DNA from: Cellulomonas sp. SG140
GTDB lineage: Bacteria; Actinomycetota; Actinomycetes; Actinomycetales; Cellulomonadaceae
Direction of reading: 5' to 3'
Assembly: GCF_025770785.1 (NCBI RefSeq)
Contig: NZ_JANZLA010000001.1
Coordinates: 62,001 to 126,000 of the forward strand
Length of the DNA: 64,000 nt
The position numbers and the translations under genes were made by a program. Each line of letters begins with the position of its first letter. Positions within the stretch are counted from its first letter, which is position 1. Positions 25,233-35,072 of the stretch are shown here, one piece after another. The notes under the pieces were generated by a model. The model did no database searches. It was not told where the DNA came from and worked only from the letters and a program-made list of their open reading frames with translations.

Positions 25233-28200
25233 TCAAACCTGCTCGGGGCCGGTGTCAGCGCCCGTGTCAGCACCCGTCTCGGCGCCCGTCTCGGCCTCGG
25301 TGTGAGCGTCCGTCTGGCCGTCGGCCGCGAACACCTCCGGTGCGACCGGGGTCAGCGCGAGCGCCTCGGCGTCGCCCTGCTCGGTGCCAGCCGTCGGCTC
25401 GGCCACGACCGACGTCCCCGACGGCGGCTGCGGATCGGTGGTGACACCGCGCGCCGCGAGCTCGGCGAACACGTCGAGCACAGGGGTTGCGGCGGGCTCG
25501 ACGTCCCCGGCCTCGACCACGGCCACCTCGACGGGAGCCGACGACGGCTCGTCCGACGCGGGCATCTCCGGCACGGCCGGGACGCCCTCCGCCCCCGGGT
25601 GCCCCTCCTGGGGTGCGTGCTCGTGCGCGTGCGCCGCGGCTGCGGCGATCGTCGCCAGCGTCGCCTTGACGGCCTCGCGCGCCTCGGGGAGGACGGGCAC
25701 CACAGGCACCGCCGGCGTGGCCACGGGCTCGCCCGCGCCGCGCTTGCGACGCGAACGCTTCGCGGTGCCCTCGCTCGGCGCCGGCTGCTGCTGGCCGGCG
25801 TCCGGGCGCACGTTCCGCTCGATCGGGTCGGTGTGCACGATGAACCCGCGCCCGTGGCAGTGCTCGCAGGTCTCGCTGAACGCCTCGACCAGGCCCTGAC
25901 CCACGCGCTTGCGGGTCATCTGGACCAGACCGAGCGACGTGACCTCGGCCACCTGGTGCTTGGTGCGGTCGCGCCCGAGGCACTCGACCAGCCGACGGAG
26001 CACCAGGTCCCGGTTCGACTCGAGCACCATGTCGATGAAGTCGACGACGATGATGCCGCCGATGTCCCGCAGCCTCAGCTGGCGCACGATCTCCTCGGCC
26101 GCCTCGAGGTTGTTGCGGGTCACCGTCTCCTCGAGGGTGCCGCCGGCACCGGTGAACTTTCCGGTGTTCACGTCGATGACGGTCATCGCCTCGGTGCGGT
26201 CGATCACCAGGGAGCCGCCGGACGGCAGCCACACCTTGCGGTCCATGCCCTTGGCCAGCTGCTCGTCGACGCGGTGCGCGGCGAACACGTCACCGGTGCC
26301 GGTCCACCGGCTGACCTTCGCGGCCAGGTCGGGCGCGAGCTCACCGATGTAGCCGGAGATCGTCGACCACGCGTCGTCGCCCTGGACCACCAGCGACGAG
26401 AAGTCGTCGTTGAAGATGTCGCGGACCACGCGGATCGCCATGTCCGGCTCGCCCTGCAGCAGCGCGGGGGCGGAGGCGCTGGCGGACTTCTTCTCGATCG
26501 CCTCCCACTGACCACGGAGCCGGGCGATGTCCGCGCGGAGCTCCTCCTCGCTGGCGCCCTCGGCCGCCGTCCGGACGATCACGCCGGCGGAGTCCGGCAC
26601 GATGTCCCGCAGGATCTTCTTCAGCCGCGCACGCTCGTTGTCCGGCAGCTTGCGGCTGATGCCGGTCATCCCGCCGCCCGGCACGTACACCAGGTACCGG
26701 CCGGCCAGGGTGACCTGGCTCGTCAGGCGGGCACCCTTGTGCCCGATCGGGTCCTTGGTCACCTGCACCAGCACCGCGTCGCCCGACTTCAGCGCCTGCT
26801 CGATGCGGCGCGGCTGACCCTCGAGCCCGGCCGCGTCCCAGTTGACCTCACCGGCGTAGAGCACGGCGTTGCGACCCTTGCCGACGTCGACGAACGCGGC
26901 CTCCATGCTGGGCAGCACGTTCTGCACCCGGCCGAGGTACACGTTGCCGACCATCGACGCCTGCGCCTGGTTGGACACGTAGTGCTCGACGAGCACGCCG
27001 TCCTCGAGCACCGCGATCTGCGTGCGGCCGTTGGCCTCGCGCACCACCATCGCGCGGTCCACCGACTCGCGGCGGGCGAGGAACTCGGCCTCGCTGATGA
27101 TCTGGCGGCGACGTCCGGCGTCGCGGCCCTCACGCCTGCGCTGACGCTTCGCCTCCAGGCGTGTGGAGCCGCGCAGCGCCGTCACCTCGTCGCTGCGGGT
27201 GCGCGACCGAGGCTCGCTCTCGGCGGAGTCCGTCCGGGCCCCGCGGCGACGACGGCGACGGCGACGGCTCGACGCGCCCTGCTCGTCCTCGGCGCCGTCC
27301 TCCTCGCCGACCTCGGCGGCCGGCTCCTCCTCGTCCTCGGACGGCTCGTCGGTCGCGCCGGCGAGCGGCTCACCGACCTCCGAGCGCGAACGCCGACCAC
27401 GGCCGCCACGGCGTCGACGACGACGGGGTGCGCCCTGCTCGTCCTCCGGGGCCTCGGTGTCCAGGTCGTCCTCCGAGACGTCGAGGGCCTCGTCGCCGAC
27501 GCCCTCCAGCTCGACGACCCCCACGGCCTCGTCGACGACAGCCAGCTCGGGCGTCTGCTCGCCTCGCCCACGACCACGGCGGCGACGGGAGCGGCCACCC
27601 TGCTGGCCCTCCTCGGCCGCCGGCGCCTCGGCGGCGGTCTCGATCTCGGCGACGGCCGCGTCGGCGCGCTCGGCGCGGCGCGCGGCCTCGGAGATCTCCT
27701 CGGGCGAGCCGGCACCCACCTGGGCCCGGCGGCGGCGCTGACGCGTCGCGGCGAGATCGGGCGCCTGGAACAGGAGCGCGGTCGTCGCCAGCCGAGGCGG
27801 CTGAGGCGCTTCGTACGATGCGGTGGACGGTGCCGCCGGCGTGGTCACCGCGGGCTCGGCCGCCGTCGGTGCCGCCTGCGAGTCCTCCTCGAGCTCCTCC
27901 GCGACGGTCTCGGGCCCGGCGGTCTGGACCGGCTCGACCTCCGCCGCCTCGTCCGGCGCTGCCGAGCGCGCACGGCCACCGGCCGGCCGACGGCTCGAAC
28001 GGCGACGACCGGCGGGAACCTCCTCCGCCTCGGGCGCCACCGGCGCCTCGACATCGGGTGCGGACGGCTCGGCGGCCGCCTCCGGGGCGCCGGCCGCCGC
28101 GGTCCGGCGGACCGCTCGGCGGCGACGCGGTGCCGCGGACGGCTCCGCAGGGAGGTCGGACGCGGGAACGCTCGCCGTCCCGCTCGGGATCGCGGCCGCC

Positions 28201-28394
28201 TCGGCGGTCGGTGCGGCGTCAGCCGGCACGGCGGTGGCCGCGACGGGGACCTCCTGCTCGGCTCCCGCAGCTGTCGGGGTCGTCACCGGCGTCGGCGCCG
28301 CGACGGAGCGAGTGGCCCGGCGCCGACGCGGTCGGACCGTCTCACCCCCGCCAGCCTGGCCGTCGACGGGTTCGGGGGTGGTCTGCTCGGTCAC
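25233..28394 (-). CDS. rne: Ribonuclease E/G family endoribonuclease
   Basis: The 1053-residue product starts at GTG 28394 ([13 protein letters not shown]). The first ~450 residues are disordered, with alternating acidic and Arg-rich blocks such as [16 protein letters not shown], typical of actinobacterial RNase E. The S1 domain has [21 protein letters not shown]. The catalytic DNase-I-like part has [11 protein letters not shown] and [14 protein letters not shown] with the Mg-binding Asp residues. The zinc-link CEHCHGRG follows. The C-terminal tail is again disordered and may scaffold a degradosome. It processes rRNA and starts mRNA decay. Confidence 0.95.
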   Translation of the reverse strand: MTEQTTPEPVDGQAGGGETVRPRRRRATRSVAAPTPVTTPTAAGAEQEVPVAATAVPADAAPTAEAAAIPSGTASVPASDLPAEPSAAPRRRRAVRRTAAAGAPEAAAEPSAPDVEAPVAPEAEEVPAGRRRSSRRPAGGRARSAAPDEAAEVEPVQTAGPETVAEELEEDSQAAPTAAEPAVTTPAAPSTASYEAPQPPRLATTALLFQAPDLAATRQRRRRAQVGAGSPEEISEAARRAERADAAVAEIETAAEAPAAEEGQQGGRSRRRRGRGRGEQTPELAVVDEAVGVVELEGVGDEALDVSEDDLDTEAPEDEQGAPRRRRRRGGRGRRSRSEVGEPLAGATDEPSEDEEEPAAEVGEEDGAEDEQGASSRRRRRRRRGARTDSAESEPRSRTRSDEVTALRGSTRLEAKRQRRREGRDAGRRRQIISEAEFLARRESVDRAMVVREANGRTQIAVLEDGVLVEHYVSNQAQASMVGNVYLGRVQNVLPSMEAAFVDVGKGRNAVLYAGEVNWDAAGLEGQPRRIEQALKSGDAVLVQVTKDPIGHKGARLTSQVTLAGRYLVYVPGGGMTGISRKLPDNERARLKKILRDIVPDSAGVIVRTAAEGASEEELRADIARLRGQWEAIEKKSASASAPALLQGEPDMAIRVVRDIFNDDFSSLVVQGDDAWSTISGYIGELAPDLAAKVSRWTGTGDVFAAHRVDEQLAKGMDRKVWLPSGGSLVIDRTEAMTVIDVNTGKFTGAGGTLEETVTRNNLEAAEEIVRQLRLRDIGGIIVVDFIDMVLESNRDLVLRRLVECLGRDRTKHQVAEVTSLGLVQMTRKRVGQGLVEAFSETCEHCHGRGFIVHTDPIERNVRPDAGQQQPAPSEGTAKRSRRKRGAGEPVATPAVPVVPVLPEAREAVKATLATIAAAAAHAHEHAPQEGHPGAEGVPAVPEMPASDEPSSAPVEVAVVEAGDVEPAATPVLDVFAELAARGVTTDPQPPSGTSVVAEPTAGTEQGDAEALALTPVAPEVFAADGQTDAHTEAETGAETGADTGADTGPEQV

Positions 28395-28958
28395 GCGATG
28401 TGCTCCTGGGTACCCAGCAGCCCCGTGCCCACACGTCACGGTGCTGGTCGGGCGGTCGGTCGTCCTTCGGCACGGTGGCCGGGACGGAAGTCGGCGGTCG
28501 GGTCGCGGCCTCGCACGTCGGCGCCATCGCCTGCTGGCCCGGCTGGGCCCCGGTCTGGGGCGTCCTGCCTGGCCGAGCGGCGGCTGGCACGCGGGACGCG
28601 CCGGACTGCGAGCTCGGTGGACGGGAGGGCGGTGTGGGCGCCCGATGTCCGCCCCAAGTATCGCACAGCAGCCCTCCGGAGACGGGAGCGACGAGGCTGG
28701 TCCGCCCGACGAGGACACCCCGGGCCGCGTACGGGGCGTCCTCCCGTGGTCCGCCGCCGCCCGCACAGGAGGGTGCCGCGACACGCCGACGCCACGCCGT
28801 CAGGAAGACGACACCGCGTCGGCATACGTGACCTAGGTCCTAGGACCTCGGCCCTAGGAGCCCTAGCGTTCCGAACGGGCCCCGACCCCGCCGCGCGATC
28901 AGGTGCGACGGGCGCAGGGCCTGCCCCGCCGCCCGATCCTGGACCCCCGGAGACCTGC
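28395..28958. other. 564-bp intergenic region between rne and cydA
   Basis: No gene with coding character was found here. It must hold the divergent promoters of rne and cydA. A 12-bp palindrome CTGGGTACCCAG (28406-28417) sits in the rne leader 12 bp before its start. A cluster of CTAG palindromes (28830-28866) lies about 100 bp before cydA. No confident -10/-35 pair could be assigned. Confidence 0.7.
28830..28866. promoter_or_regulatory. Nested CTAG palindromes upstream of cydA
   Basis: Four CTAG tetramers occur within 34 bp (28833, 28840, 28854, 28863). Two overlapping perfect palindromes are present: GACCTAGGTC (28830-28839) and AGGTCCTAGGACCT (28835-28848). CTAG is rare in such genomes, so this density is unlikely by chance and fits a regulator binding site for the cyd operon. 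The protein is not known. The site does not match the Rex or published DosR consensus. Confidence 0.5.
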
Positions 28959-30440
28959 GTGGACGCGCTGACCCTGGCCCGCTGGCAGTTCGGTATCACC
29001 ACCGTCTACCACTTCATCTTCGTACCGCTGACGATCGGTCTCTCGACCCTCGTCGCGATCATGCAGACGCTGTGGGTCCGCTCGGGCAAGACGGAGTGGC
29101 TACGCCTGACCAAGTACTTCGGCAAGCTGCTGCTGATCAACTTCGCGATCGGCGTGGCCACCGGCATCGTCCAGGAGTTCCAGTTCGGCATGAACTGGAG
29201 CGAGTACTCCCGGTTCGTCGGCGACATCTTCGGCGCACCGCTCGCGATGGAGGCCCTCGCGGCCTTCTTCATCGAGTCCACGTTCCTGGGCCTGTGGATC
29301 TTCGGCTGGGACAAGCTGCCGAAGCGGGTCCACCTCGCGACCATCTGGCTCGTGGCCGGGTCCACCACGCTGTCGGCGTTCTTCATCCTCTCGGCCAACT
29401 CCTGGATGCAGCACCCGGTCGGGGCGACCTTCAACCCCGCGACGGGCCGTGCCGAGATGCACGACCTCGCCGCCGTGGTGACCAACCCGACGGTGCTGGC
29501 GGCCTTCCCGCACACGATCGCGGCAGCCTTCCTGACCGCCGGCACCTTCGTCGCGGCGGTGTGCACGCTGTGGATGGTCCGGCTGGTGCGCCGGGGCGAC
29601 GCCGACCGGGCGCGCAGCGTCTACCGGCCGGGCCTGCGCCTCGGCCTGGTGGCCATCGTGATCTCGGGCATCGTCGTCGCCGGATCCGGGCACTGGCAGG
29701 CGCAGCTGATGTTCCGCCAGCAGCCGATGAAGATGGCCGCGGCAGAGGGCTTGGTCAACACCGAGACCCGCGTCCCGCTGTCCCTGCTGACGGTCGGCAG
29801 CCTGAACAACGACCCGGCCAGCGTGCAGCACCTGGTGCAGATCCCCTGCCTGACGTCGATCCTCGCCGACAACACCTGCAACTCCACGCTGAAGGGCGTC
29901 GCGGACCTGCAGAAGCAGTACGAGCAGAAGTACGGCACCGGCGTGGACTACATCCCCAACCTCGCGGTGACCTACTGGTCGTTCCGGCTGATGATGGCGT
30001 TCGCCGCATTCGCGGCGCTGCTGGCCCTGATGACGCTGTGGCTGACGCGCAAGGGCCGGGTCAGCGACAACGTCTGGTTGCGTCCCGTCGCCATGGCGGC
30101 ACTGCCGACGATCTTCCTGGCGTCGAGCGCCGGCTGGATCTTCACCGAGATGGGCCGCCAGCCCTGGGTCGTCGCGCCGAACCCCAACCCCGAGGGTGCG
30201 GACATGGTGTGGCAGCTGACGATGCGGGGCGTCTCGACGCAGGTGAGCGCCGGCTCCGTGGTGACCTCACTGGTGCTGTTCACCCTGCTGTACGGAGTGC
30301 TCGCCGTCGCGTGGTACCGGCTGATGCGCCGGTACGTCGCGGGCGGCGTCGACGACGCCGGCCTCGGCGCCGAGACCCCCGCGGACGGTGGCGAGGGAAC
30401 GACCACCGACGTCGACCGCCCGTTGTCCTTCGCGTACTGA
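28959..30440 (+). CDS. cydA: Cytochrome bd quinol oxidase subunit I
   Basis: This 493-residue membrane protein holds hemes b558, b595 and d and oxidises quinol while reducing oxygen to water. GTG 28959 gives VDALTLARWQFGITTVYHF, where the His in YHF is the conserved N-terminal heme ligand. EFQFGMNWSEYSRFVGDIFG and TEMGRQPWVV are hallmark CydA segments. The periplasmic Q-loop is of the short type. It is the first gene of cydABDC, 21 bp before cydB, and is preceded by the CTAG palindromes. Confidence 0.97.
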   Translation: MDALTLARWQFGITTVYHFIFVPLTIGLSTLVAIMQTLWVRSGKTEWLRLTKYFGKLLLINFAIGVATGIVQEFQFGMNWSEYSRFVGDIFGAPLAMEALAAFFIESTFLGLWIFGWDKLPKRVHLATIWLVAGSTTLSAFFILSANSWMQHPVGATFNPATGRAEMHDLAAVVTNPTVLAAFPHTIAAAFLTAGTFVAAVCTLWMVRLVRRGDADRARSVYRPGLRLGLVAIVISGIVVAGSGHWQAQLMFRQQPMKMAAAEGLVNTETRVPLSLLTVGSLNNDPASVQHLVQIPCLTSILADNTCNSTLKGVADLQKQYEQKYGTGVDYIPNLAVTYWSFRLMMAFAAFAALLALMTLWLTRKGRVSDNVWLRPVAMAALPTIFLASSAGWIFTEMGRQPWVVAPNPNPEGADMVWQLTMRGVSTQVSAGSVVTSLVLFTLLYGVLAVAWYRLMRRYVAGGVDDAGLGAETPADGGEGTTTDVDRPLSFAY

Positions 30441-30461
30441 GACCGCCGGAGCCTTCAGACC

Positions 30462-31568
30462 ATGAGCCACGAGACCCTGCAGATCCTTTGGTTCGTCCTC
30501 ATCGCCGTCCTCTGGACCGGGTACCTGGTCCTCGAGGGGTTCGACTTCGGCGTCGGGATGCTCCTGCCCTTCCTGCCGCGCGACGAGCGTGAGCGCCGCG
30601 TGATGATCAACACCGTCGGCCCTGTGTGGGACGGCAACGAGGTGTGGCTGCTCACTGCGGGCGGCGCGACGTTCGCCGCCTTCCCGGAGTGGTACGCCAC
30701 CCTGTTCTCCGGCGCGTACCTGCCCCTGCTGCTGATCCTGCTCGCCCTGATCGCGCGCGTCGTGTCCTTCGAGTGGCGCGGCAAGATCAGCACCCCGAGG
30801 TGGCAGCGCAGCTTCTACTGGGGCCTGGTGCTCGGCTCGTGGGTCCCGGCCGTGCTGTGGGGCGTCGCGTTCGGCAACCTCGTCGCGGGCCTGAAGATCT
30901 CGCCCGTCACCAGCACGGTGAGCAACCCGGGCGCTGCCCAGGACATCACCCGGACCACGCTGCAGTACACCGGCGGGTTCTTCGACCTGCTGGGTGCCGG
31001 GCACGGCTTCGCCCTGCTGACCGGCGTGCTGACCGCCACCGTCTTCCTGGCCCACGGCGCGATCTTCCTGTCGCTGAAGACCGCCGGAGACCTCCAGTCG
31101 CGAGCCGCCGTGCTGGCGAAGCGGCTGTCCCTCGCCGCGCTCGGCGTCGGGGCCGTGTGGGCGATCTGGCTGCAGCTGGCCTTCTCGCGCAACGCCTGGA
31201 CGTGGGCGGCGCTCGTGCTCGCGGCCCTCGCCCTCGCGGCATCTGCCTGGTTCGCGTGGGTCGGGACCCACGGGCGAGCGTTCGCCGCCTCGGCGGTGGC
31301 GATCGTGGCGGCCGTGGTGCTGATCTTCGGCGCGATGTTCCCCGACGTGATGCCGTCCAGCATCGACCCGGCGTACTCGCTGACCATCCACAACGCCTCG
31401 TCCAGCGCCTACACGCTCACCATGATGTCGTGGGTGGCGCTGATCCTGACGCCGCTGGTGCTGGCGTACCAGGCGTGGACGTACTGGGTGTTCCGCAAGC
31501 GCATCGGCGTGCACCACATCCCCGAGCAGGTGGACGTGACCTTCGAGAACGCCCCGTCGCTACGGTGA
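30462..31568 (+). CDS. cydB: Cytochrome bd quinol oxidase subunit II
   Basis: The 368-residue integral membrane partner of CydA has about eight helices. It begins LQILWFVLIAVLWTGYLVLEGFDFGVGMLLPFL and has the signature GPVWDGNEVWLLTAGGATFAAFP, quoted in part as VWDGNEVWLL. GGAG lies 9 nt before the ATG. The cydD start is 7 bp downstream, so the genes are cotranscribed. Confidence 0.96.
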   Translation: MSHETLQILWFVLIAVLWTGYLVLEGFDFGVGMLLPFLPRDERERRVMINTVGPVWDGNEVWLLTAGGATFAAFPEWYATLFSGAYLPLLLILLALIARVVSFEWRGKISTPRWQRSFYWGLVLGSWVPAVLWGVAFGNLVAGLKISPVTSTVSNPGAAQDITRTTLQYTGGFFDLLGAGHGFALLTGVLTATVFLAHGAIFLSLKTAGDLQSRAAVLAKRLSLAALGVGAVWAIWLQLAFSRNAWTWAALVLAALALAASAWFAWVGTHGRAFAASAVAIVAAVVLIFGAMFPDVMPSSIDPAYSLTIHNASSSAYTLTMMSWVALILTPLVLAYQAWTYWVFRKRIGVHHIPEQVDVTFENAPSLR

Positions 31569-31575
31569 CGGCCGC

Positions 31576-33237
31576 GTGAGGCCGCTCGACCCGCGGCTGC
31601 TGCGCTACGCCCGCTCCGCGCGGGGCTACGTCGCGCTGACCGTCGGCCTCGGTCTCGCGATGGGCGCCCTGGTGGTCGCGCAGGCGCTGCTGCTGGCCCA
31701 CGCGCTCGGGGGTGCGGTGCAGCACGGCGCCACGCTCGCATCGCTCTCGGGGACCGTCCTGGCCCTGGTCGGCGTCGTCGTCGGTCGCGGCCTGGTCACC
31801 ACGGTGCAGGAACGGTTCGCGCACCGTGCGGCCACACGCGCGGTGGCCGAGCTGCGCAGCGGCGTGGTGGCCCGGGCAGCGGACCTCGGGCCGCGATGGC
31901 TCGCCTCGGGGCAGGGGCCCGCGGTGGTGACCCTCTCGACGCGCGGTCTGGACGGCCTCGAGCCGTACTTCGTCCGGTACCTGCCCCAGCTGGTGCTCGC
32001 GGCGACGCTGACGCCGGGCACGCTGCTGGTGGTGCTCGGCCTGGACTGGGTGTCGGCGGCGATCCTGGTCGGCACGCTCCCGCTGATCCCGCTGTTCATG
32101 GTGCTGATCGGTCAGCTGACGCAGGGGCGCTCCGCCCGCGGCCTCGAGGCGATGCAGCGGCTCGGCGCCCAGGTGCTCGACCTGCTCGCGGGGTTGCCCA
32201 CGCTGCGCGCGTTCGGTCGGCAGCGCGGGCCTGCCGCACGCGTACGGGCACTCGGCGACGCGCACCGGCGGTCGACCATGGCGACGTTGCAGATCGCGTT
32301 CCTGTCCGGGATGGTGCTCGAGCTGCTGACCACCCTGTCCGTCGCGCTCGTCGCGGTGGCGATCGGGCTACGCCTGGTGAGCGGCCGGCTGGACCTGGTG
32401 ACGGGCCTGGCGGTGCTGATGCTCGCCCCGGAGGTGTTCTGGCCGCTGCGGCAGGTCGGGGCACAGTTCCACGCGGCCGCCGACGGGGTGGCCGCGGCCG
32501 AGGCGGCGTTCGCAGTCCTCGACACCCCGGTGCCCGCTCGCGGCACCCAGGCCTGCCCGGACCTGTCCCGCTCGACGCTGCGGCTCTCCGACGTGGGCGT
32601 GCGGTCCGCCGGGGGTCTGACACCGGCCCGCCTCGACCTGGAGCTGGTCCCGGGCACCGTGGTGGCCCTCGTCGGGCCCTCCGGCGTGGGCAAGACGAGC
32701 ACCGTCGAGGTCCTGCTGGGCCTGCTGGCGCCCGACCACGGCACCGCGCGCGTCCAGACGCCCGACGGCGGCTGGCTGGACCTGTCCGACGTCGACCGGC
32801 GCAGCTACTGGGACCAGGTGAGCTGGCTGCCGCAACGGCCGGTCCTCGAACCCGGCACCGTGCGGCAGCTCGTCGGCGGTCACGACGACGACGCCCGGTC
32901 GCGCGCTGCGGCTCTCACGGGACTCGATGCCGTCGTGGCAGCCCTTCCCCACGGATGGGACCAACCGCTCGGGACAGGGGGCTCCGGCCTGTCCGTCGGT
33001 CAGCGGCAGCGCGTCGCGCTGACCGCCGCGCTGCTCGCGGACGCGCCGCTGGTGGTGCTCGACGAGCCGACGGCGCACCTCGACGCGGCCGGCGAGCAGG
33101 TGGTCCTCGCAACCGTCGCCGCGCTGCGCGCCGCGGGCCGCACGGTGCTGCTCGTCGCCCACCGGCCCTCGCTGGTGGCCGGCGCCGACCACGTCGTCAC
33201 GGTGCACGCCGAACGCGCCGCCGAGGTGGTGGCGTGA
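31576..33237 (+). CDS. cydD: ABC exporter subunit CydD (bd oxidase assembly)
   Basis: This 553-residue half-transporter has an N-terminal six-helix membrane domain (about 1-300) and an ATPase with Walker A GPSGVGKTS, signature LSVGQRQRVAL and Walker B LVVLDEPTAHLD. CydDC exports thiols or heme-related compounds needed for cytochrome bd maturation. The start is GTG 31576. The end overlaps cydC by 4 bp (GTGA). Confidence 0.94.
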   Translation: MRPLDPRLLRYARSARGYVALTVGLGLAMGALVVAQALLLAHALGGAVQHGATLASLSGTVLALVGVVVGRGLVTTVQERFAHRAATRAVAELRSGVVARAADLGPRWLASGQGPAVVTLSTRGLDGLEPYFVRYLPQLVLAATLTPGTLLVVLGLDWVSAAILVGTLPLIPLFMVLIGQLTQGRSARGLEAMQRLGAQVLDLLAGLPTLRAFGRQRGPAARVRALGDAHRRSTMATLQIAFLSGMVLELLTTLSVALVAVAIGLRLVSGRLDLVTGLAVLMLAPEVFWPLRQVGAQFHAAADGVAAAEAAFAVLDTPVPARGTQACPDLSRSTLRLSDVGVRSAGGLTPARLDLELVPGTVVALVGPSGVGKTSTVEVLLGLLAPDHGTARVQTPDGGWLDLSDVDRRSYWDQVSWLPQRPVLEPGTVRQLVGGHDDDARSRAAALTGLDAVVAALPHGWDQPLGTGGSGLSVGQRQRVALTAALLADAPLVVLDEPTAHLDAAGEQVVLATVAALRAAGRTVLLVAHRPSLVAGADHVVTVHAERAAEVVA

Positions 33238-35072
33238 GCACGGACCAGCCGCTCTCGGCGCGCCGTGCACCCGTTGACGGCGTCGGGGCCGACCGCCCGC
33301 CCCGCGGCACCCTGCGTCGCGCCCTCCGGCTGCTGGAGGTGCCGCGCGGCCGCGCGCTGCTCGCGGTGCTGGTCGGCACGCTGGCCCTGGGCTGCGCCGT
33401 CGCGCTGGCGGCGGTCTCGGCCTGGCTGATCGCGCGAGCCTCTCAGATGCCTCCGGTACTGCTGCTGTCCGTCGCCACGGTCGCCGTGCGGACCTTCGGC
33501 ATCGGCCGCGGGGTGCTGCGCTACTGCGACCGGCTGGTGTCGCACGACGTGGCGCTGCGCGGCATGACGACGCTGCGCACGACGCTGTACGACCGCCTGG
33601 CCGAGGGACGCGCCGACGCCACCCTCGGCCTGCGTCGTGGCGACCTGCTCGCCCGGGTCGGTGCCGACGTCGACGCCGTCGGCGACGTGGTGGTGCGCGG
33701 CCTGCTGCCCGCCGGCGTGGCACTGACGCTCGGTGTCGGCACCGTCACCGCCATGGCCTTCTTCTGGCCGCCGGCCGCCCTGGCGCTGGCCGTGTGCCTG
33801 CTGCTGGCCGGCGTGGTCGCCCCGGCGCTGACGGTCCGGGGCGCACGCGCCACCGAGCGGCGGGCGGCGCACGCCAGGGCCGACTCGTCCGCCGCGGCGC
33901 TGTCGGTCCTGGACGACGCCGGTCCGCTGCTGGTGTCCGGCCGCCTCGAGGCCCGCCTGGGCGCGGTGCGCGCGGCGGACGCCCGCGTGGCCACGGCCGT
34001 CGACGCCGGTGCGCGACCGACGGCCCTGGCGGCCGGGATCGGCACCGCCGCCACGGTCCTGGCAGCGGTGGCGGCGCTGGTGACCGGCGTGCCCGCGCTG
34101 CGCGCCGGGCTGCTCGCGCCCGTGGAGCTGGCGGTGATCGTGCTGACACCGCTCGCGGCGTTCGAGGCGACTGCGCTGCTGCCGGCAGCGGCCGTGCAGG
34201 TGCAGCGGTCCCGGGTCGCAGCAGCGCGCATCCTCGCGCTGCTGGACGCCGCAGAGGCCCCGGTCGTGGACGCAGGCGACGCCGTGCCGGCGGGGACGAG
34301 CGGCGGCCCGCACGTGCTGCGCGCGCGCGACCTGGCCGTCGGCTGGCCCTCGCGGTCGCCTGCGCTGACCGGCGTCGACCTCGACCTCCGGCCGGGCCGC
34401 ACCGTCGCCGTCGTCGGACCGAGCGGCATCGGCAAGACGACCCTGCTGCTGACGCTCGCCGGTCTCCTCGATGCCCGCCACGGTTCCGTCGTGCTCGACG
34501 GGACGCCGCTGCGGATGCTCGGCGACGCGGACCGGGCGGCCGGCGTCGTCGTCACCACGGAGGACGCGCACGTGTTCGGCACCACCGTCCTGGAGAACCT
34601 CCGCGTCGCCCGTGGCGACGTGACACCGGACCAGGCCCGGGCGGCGTTGCAGCGTGTCGGTCTGGGCACGTGGCTCGCCGGCCTTCCGGACGGGCTCGAC
34701 ACGCTGCTCGGCCCCGATGCGCGCACCGTCTCCGGCGGCGAGCGTCGTCGGCTGCTCCTCGCCCGTGCGCTGCTCGCCCCGGCACCCCTGCTGCTCGTCG
34801 ACGAGCCCGCCGAGCACCTCGACCCCGCGACGGCGGACGCCCTGGTCCACGAGCTGCTCGACCGGCCGACGGGCTGGGACGGCAGCCCGCGCGGGGTGGT
34901 CGTCGTCACCCACCGCCTGGCGCCCCTCGCCGCCGCCGACGAGGTGCTCTGGCTCGCCGACGGCACCGTGGCGGCGCGTGGCACCCACCAGCAGCTCCTC
35001 GACGGGACCCCGGGCTACCGTGAGGCGGTGGACCGCGAGCGGGTCGCGGTCGAGCCACAGGAGCGTGCATGA
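33234..35072 (+). CDS. cydC: ABC exporter subunit CydC (bd oxidase assembly)
   Basis: This 612-residue second half-transporter of CydDC starts at GTG 33234 (VSTDQPLSARRAP). Its membrane domain begins LLAVLVGTLALGCAVALAAVSAWL and has FGIGRGVLRYCDRLVSHD, a CydC hallmark. The ATPase has GPSGIGKTT, VSGGERRRLLLARAL and LLLVDEPAEHLD. The 4-bp overlaps with cydD before it and the kinase gene after it imply tight coupling. Confidence 0.94.
   Translation: MSTDQPLSARRAPVDGVGADRPPRGTLRRALRLLEVPRGRALLAVLVGTLALGCAVALAAVSAWLIARASQMPPVLLLSVATVAVRTFGIGRGVLRYCDRLVSHDVALRGMTTLRTTLYDRLAEGRADATLGLRRGDLLARVGADVDAVGDVVVRGLLPAGVALTLGVGTVTAMAFFWPPAALALAVCLLLAGVVAPALTVRGARATERRAAHARADSSAAALSVLDDAGPLLVSGRLEARLGAVRAADARVATAVDAGARPTALAAGIGTAATVLAAVAALVTGVPALRAGLLAPVELAVIVLTPLAAFEATALLPAAAVQVQRSRVAAARILALLDAAEAPVVDAGDAVPAGTSGGPHVLRARDLAVGWPSRSPALTGVDLDLRPGRTVAVVGPSGIGKTTLLLTLAGLLDARHGSVVLDGTPLRMLGDADRAAGVVVTTEDAHVFGTTVLENLRVARGDVTPDQARAALQRVGLGTWLAGLPDGLDTLLGPDARTVSGGERRRLLLARALLAPAPLLLVDEPAEHLDPATADALVHELLDRPTGWDGSPRGVVVVTHRLAPLAAADEVLWLADGTVAARGTHQQLLDGTPGYREAVDRERVAVEPQERA

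Noticed and set aside
28830-28848. A DosR/DevR box at the cydA palindromes
   Set aside because: The arms are GACC/GGTC and GGTCC/GGACC with different spacing from the GGGACT-AGTCCC consensus, so no match is claimed.
24780-30440. A single plus-strand open frame of 1886 codons
   Set aside because: Only the part from 28959 is cydA. The rest is antisense to rplU and RNase E, with Arg/Ala/Gly-rich shadow sequence typical of high-GC frames.
31896-35072. An apparent 1058-codon frame suggesting a cydD-cydC fusion
   Set aside because: The first part is cydD read in the wrong frame. cydC has its own GTG at 33234 overlapping the cydD stop.
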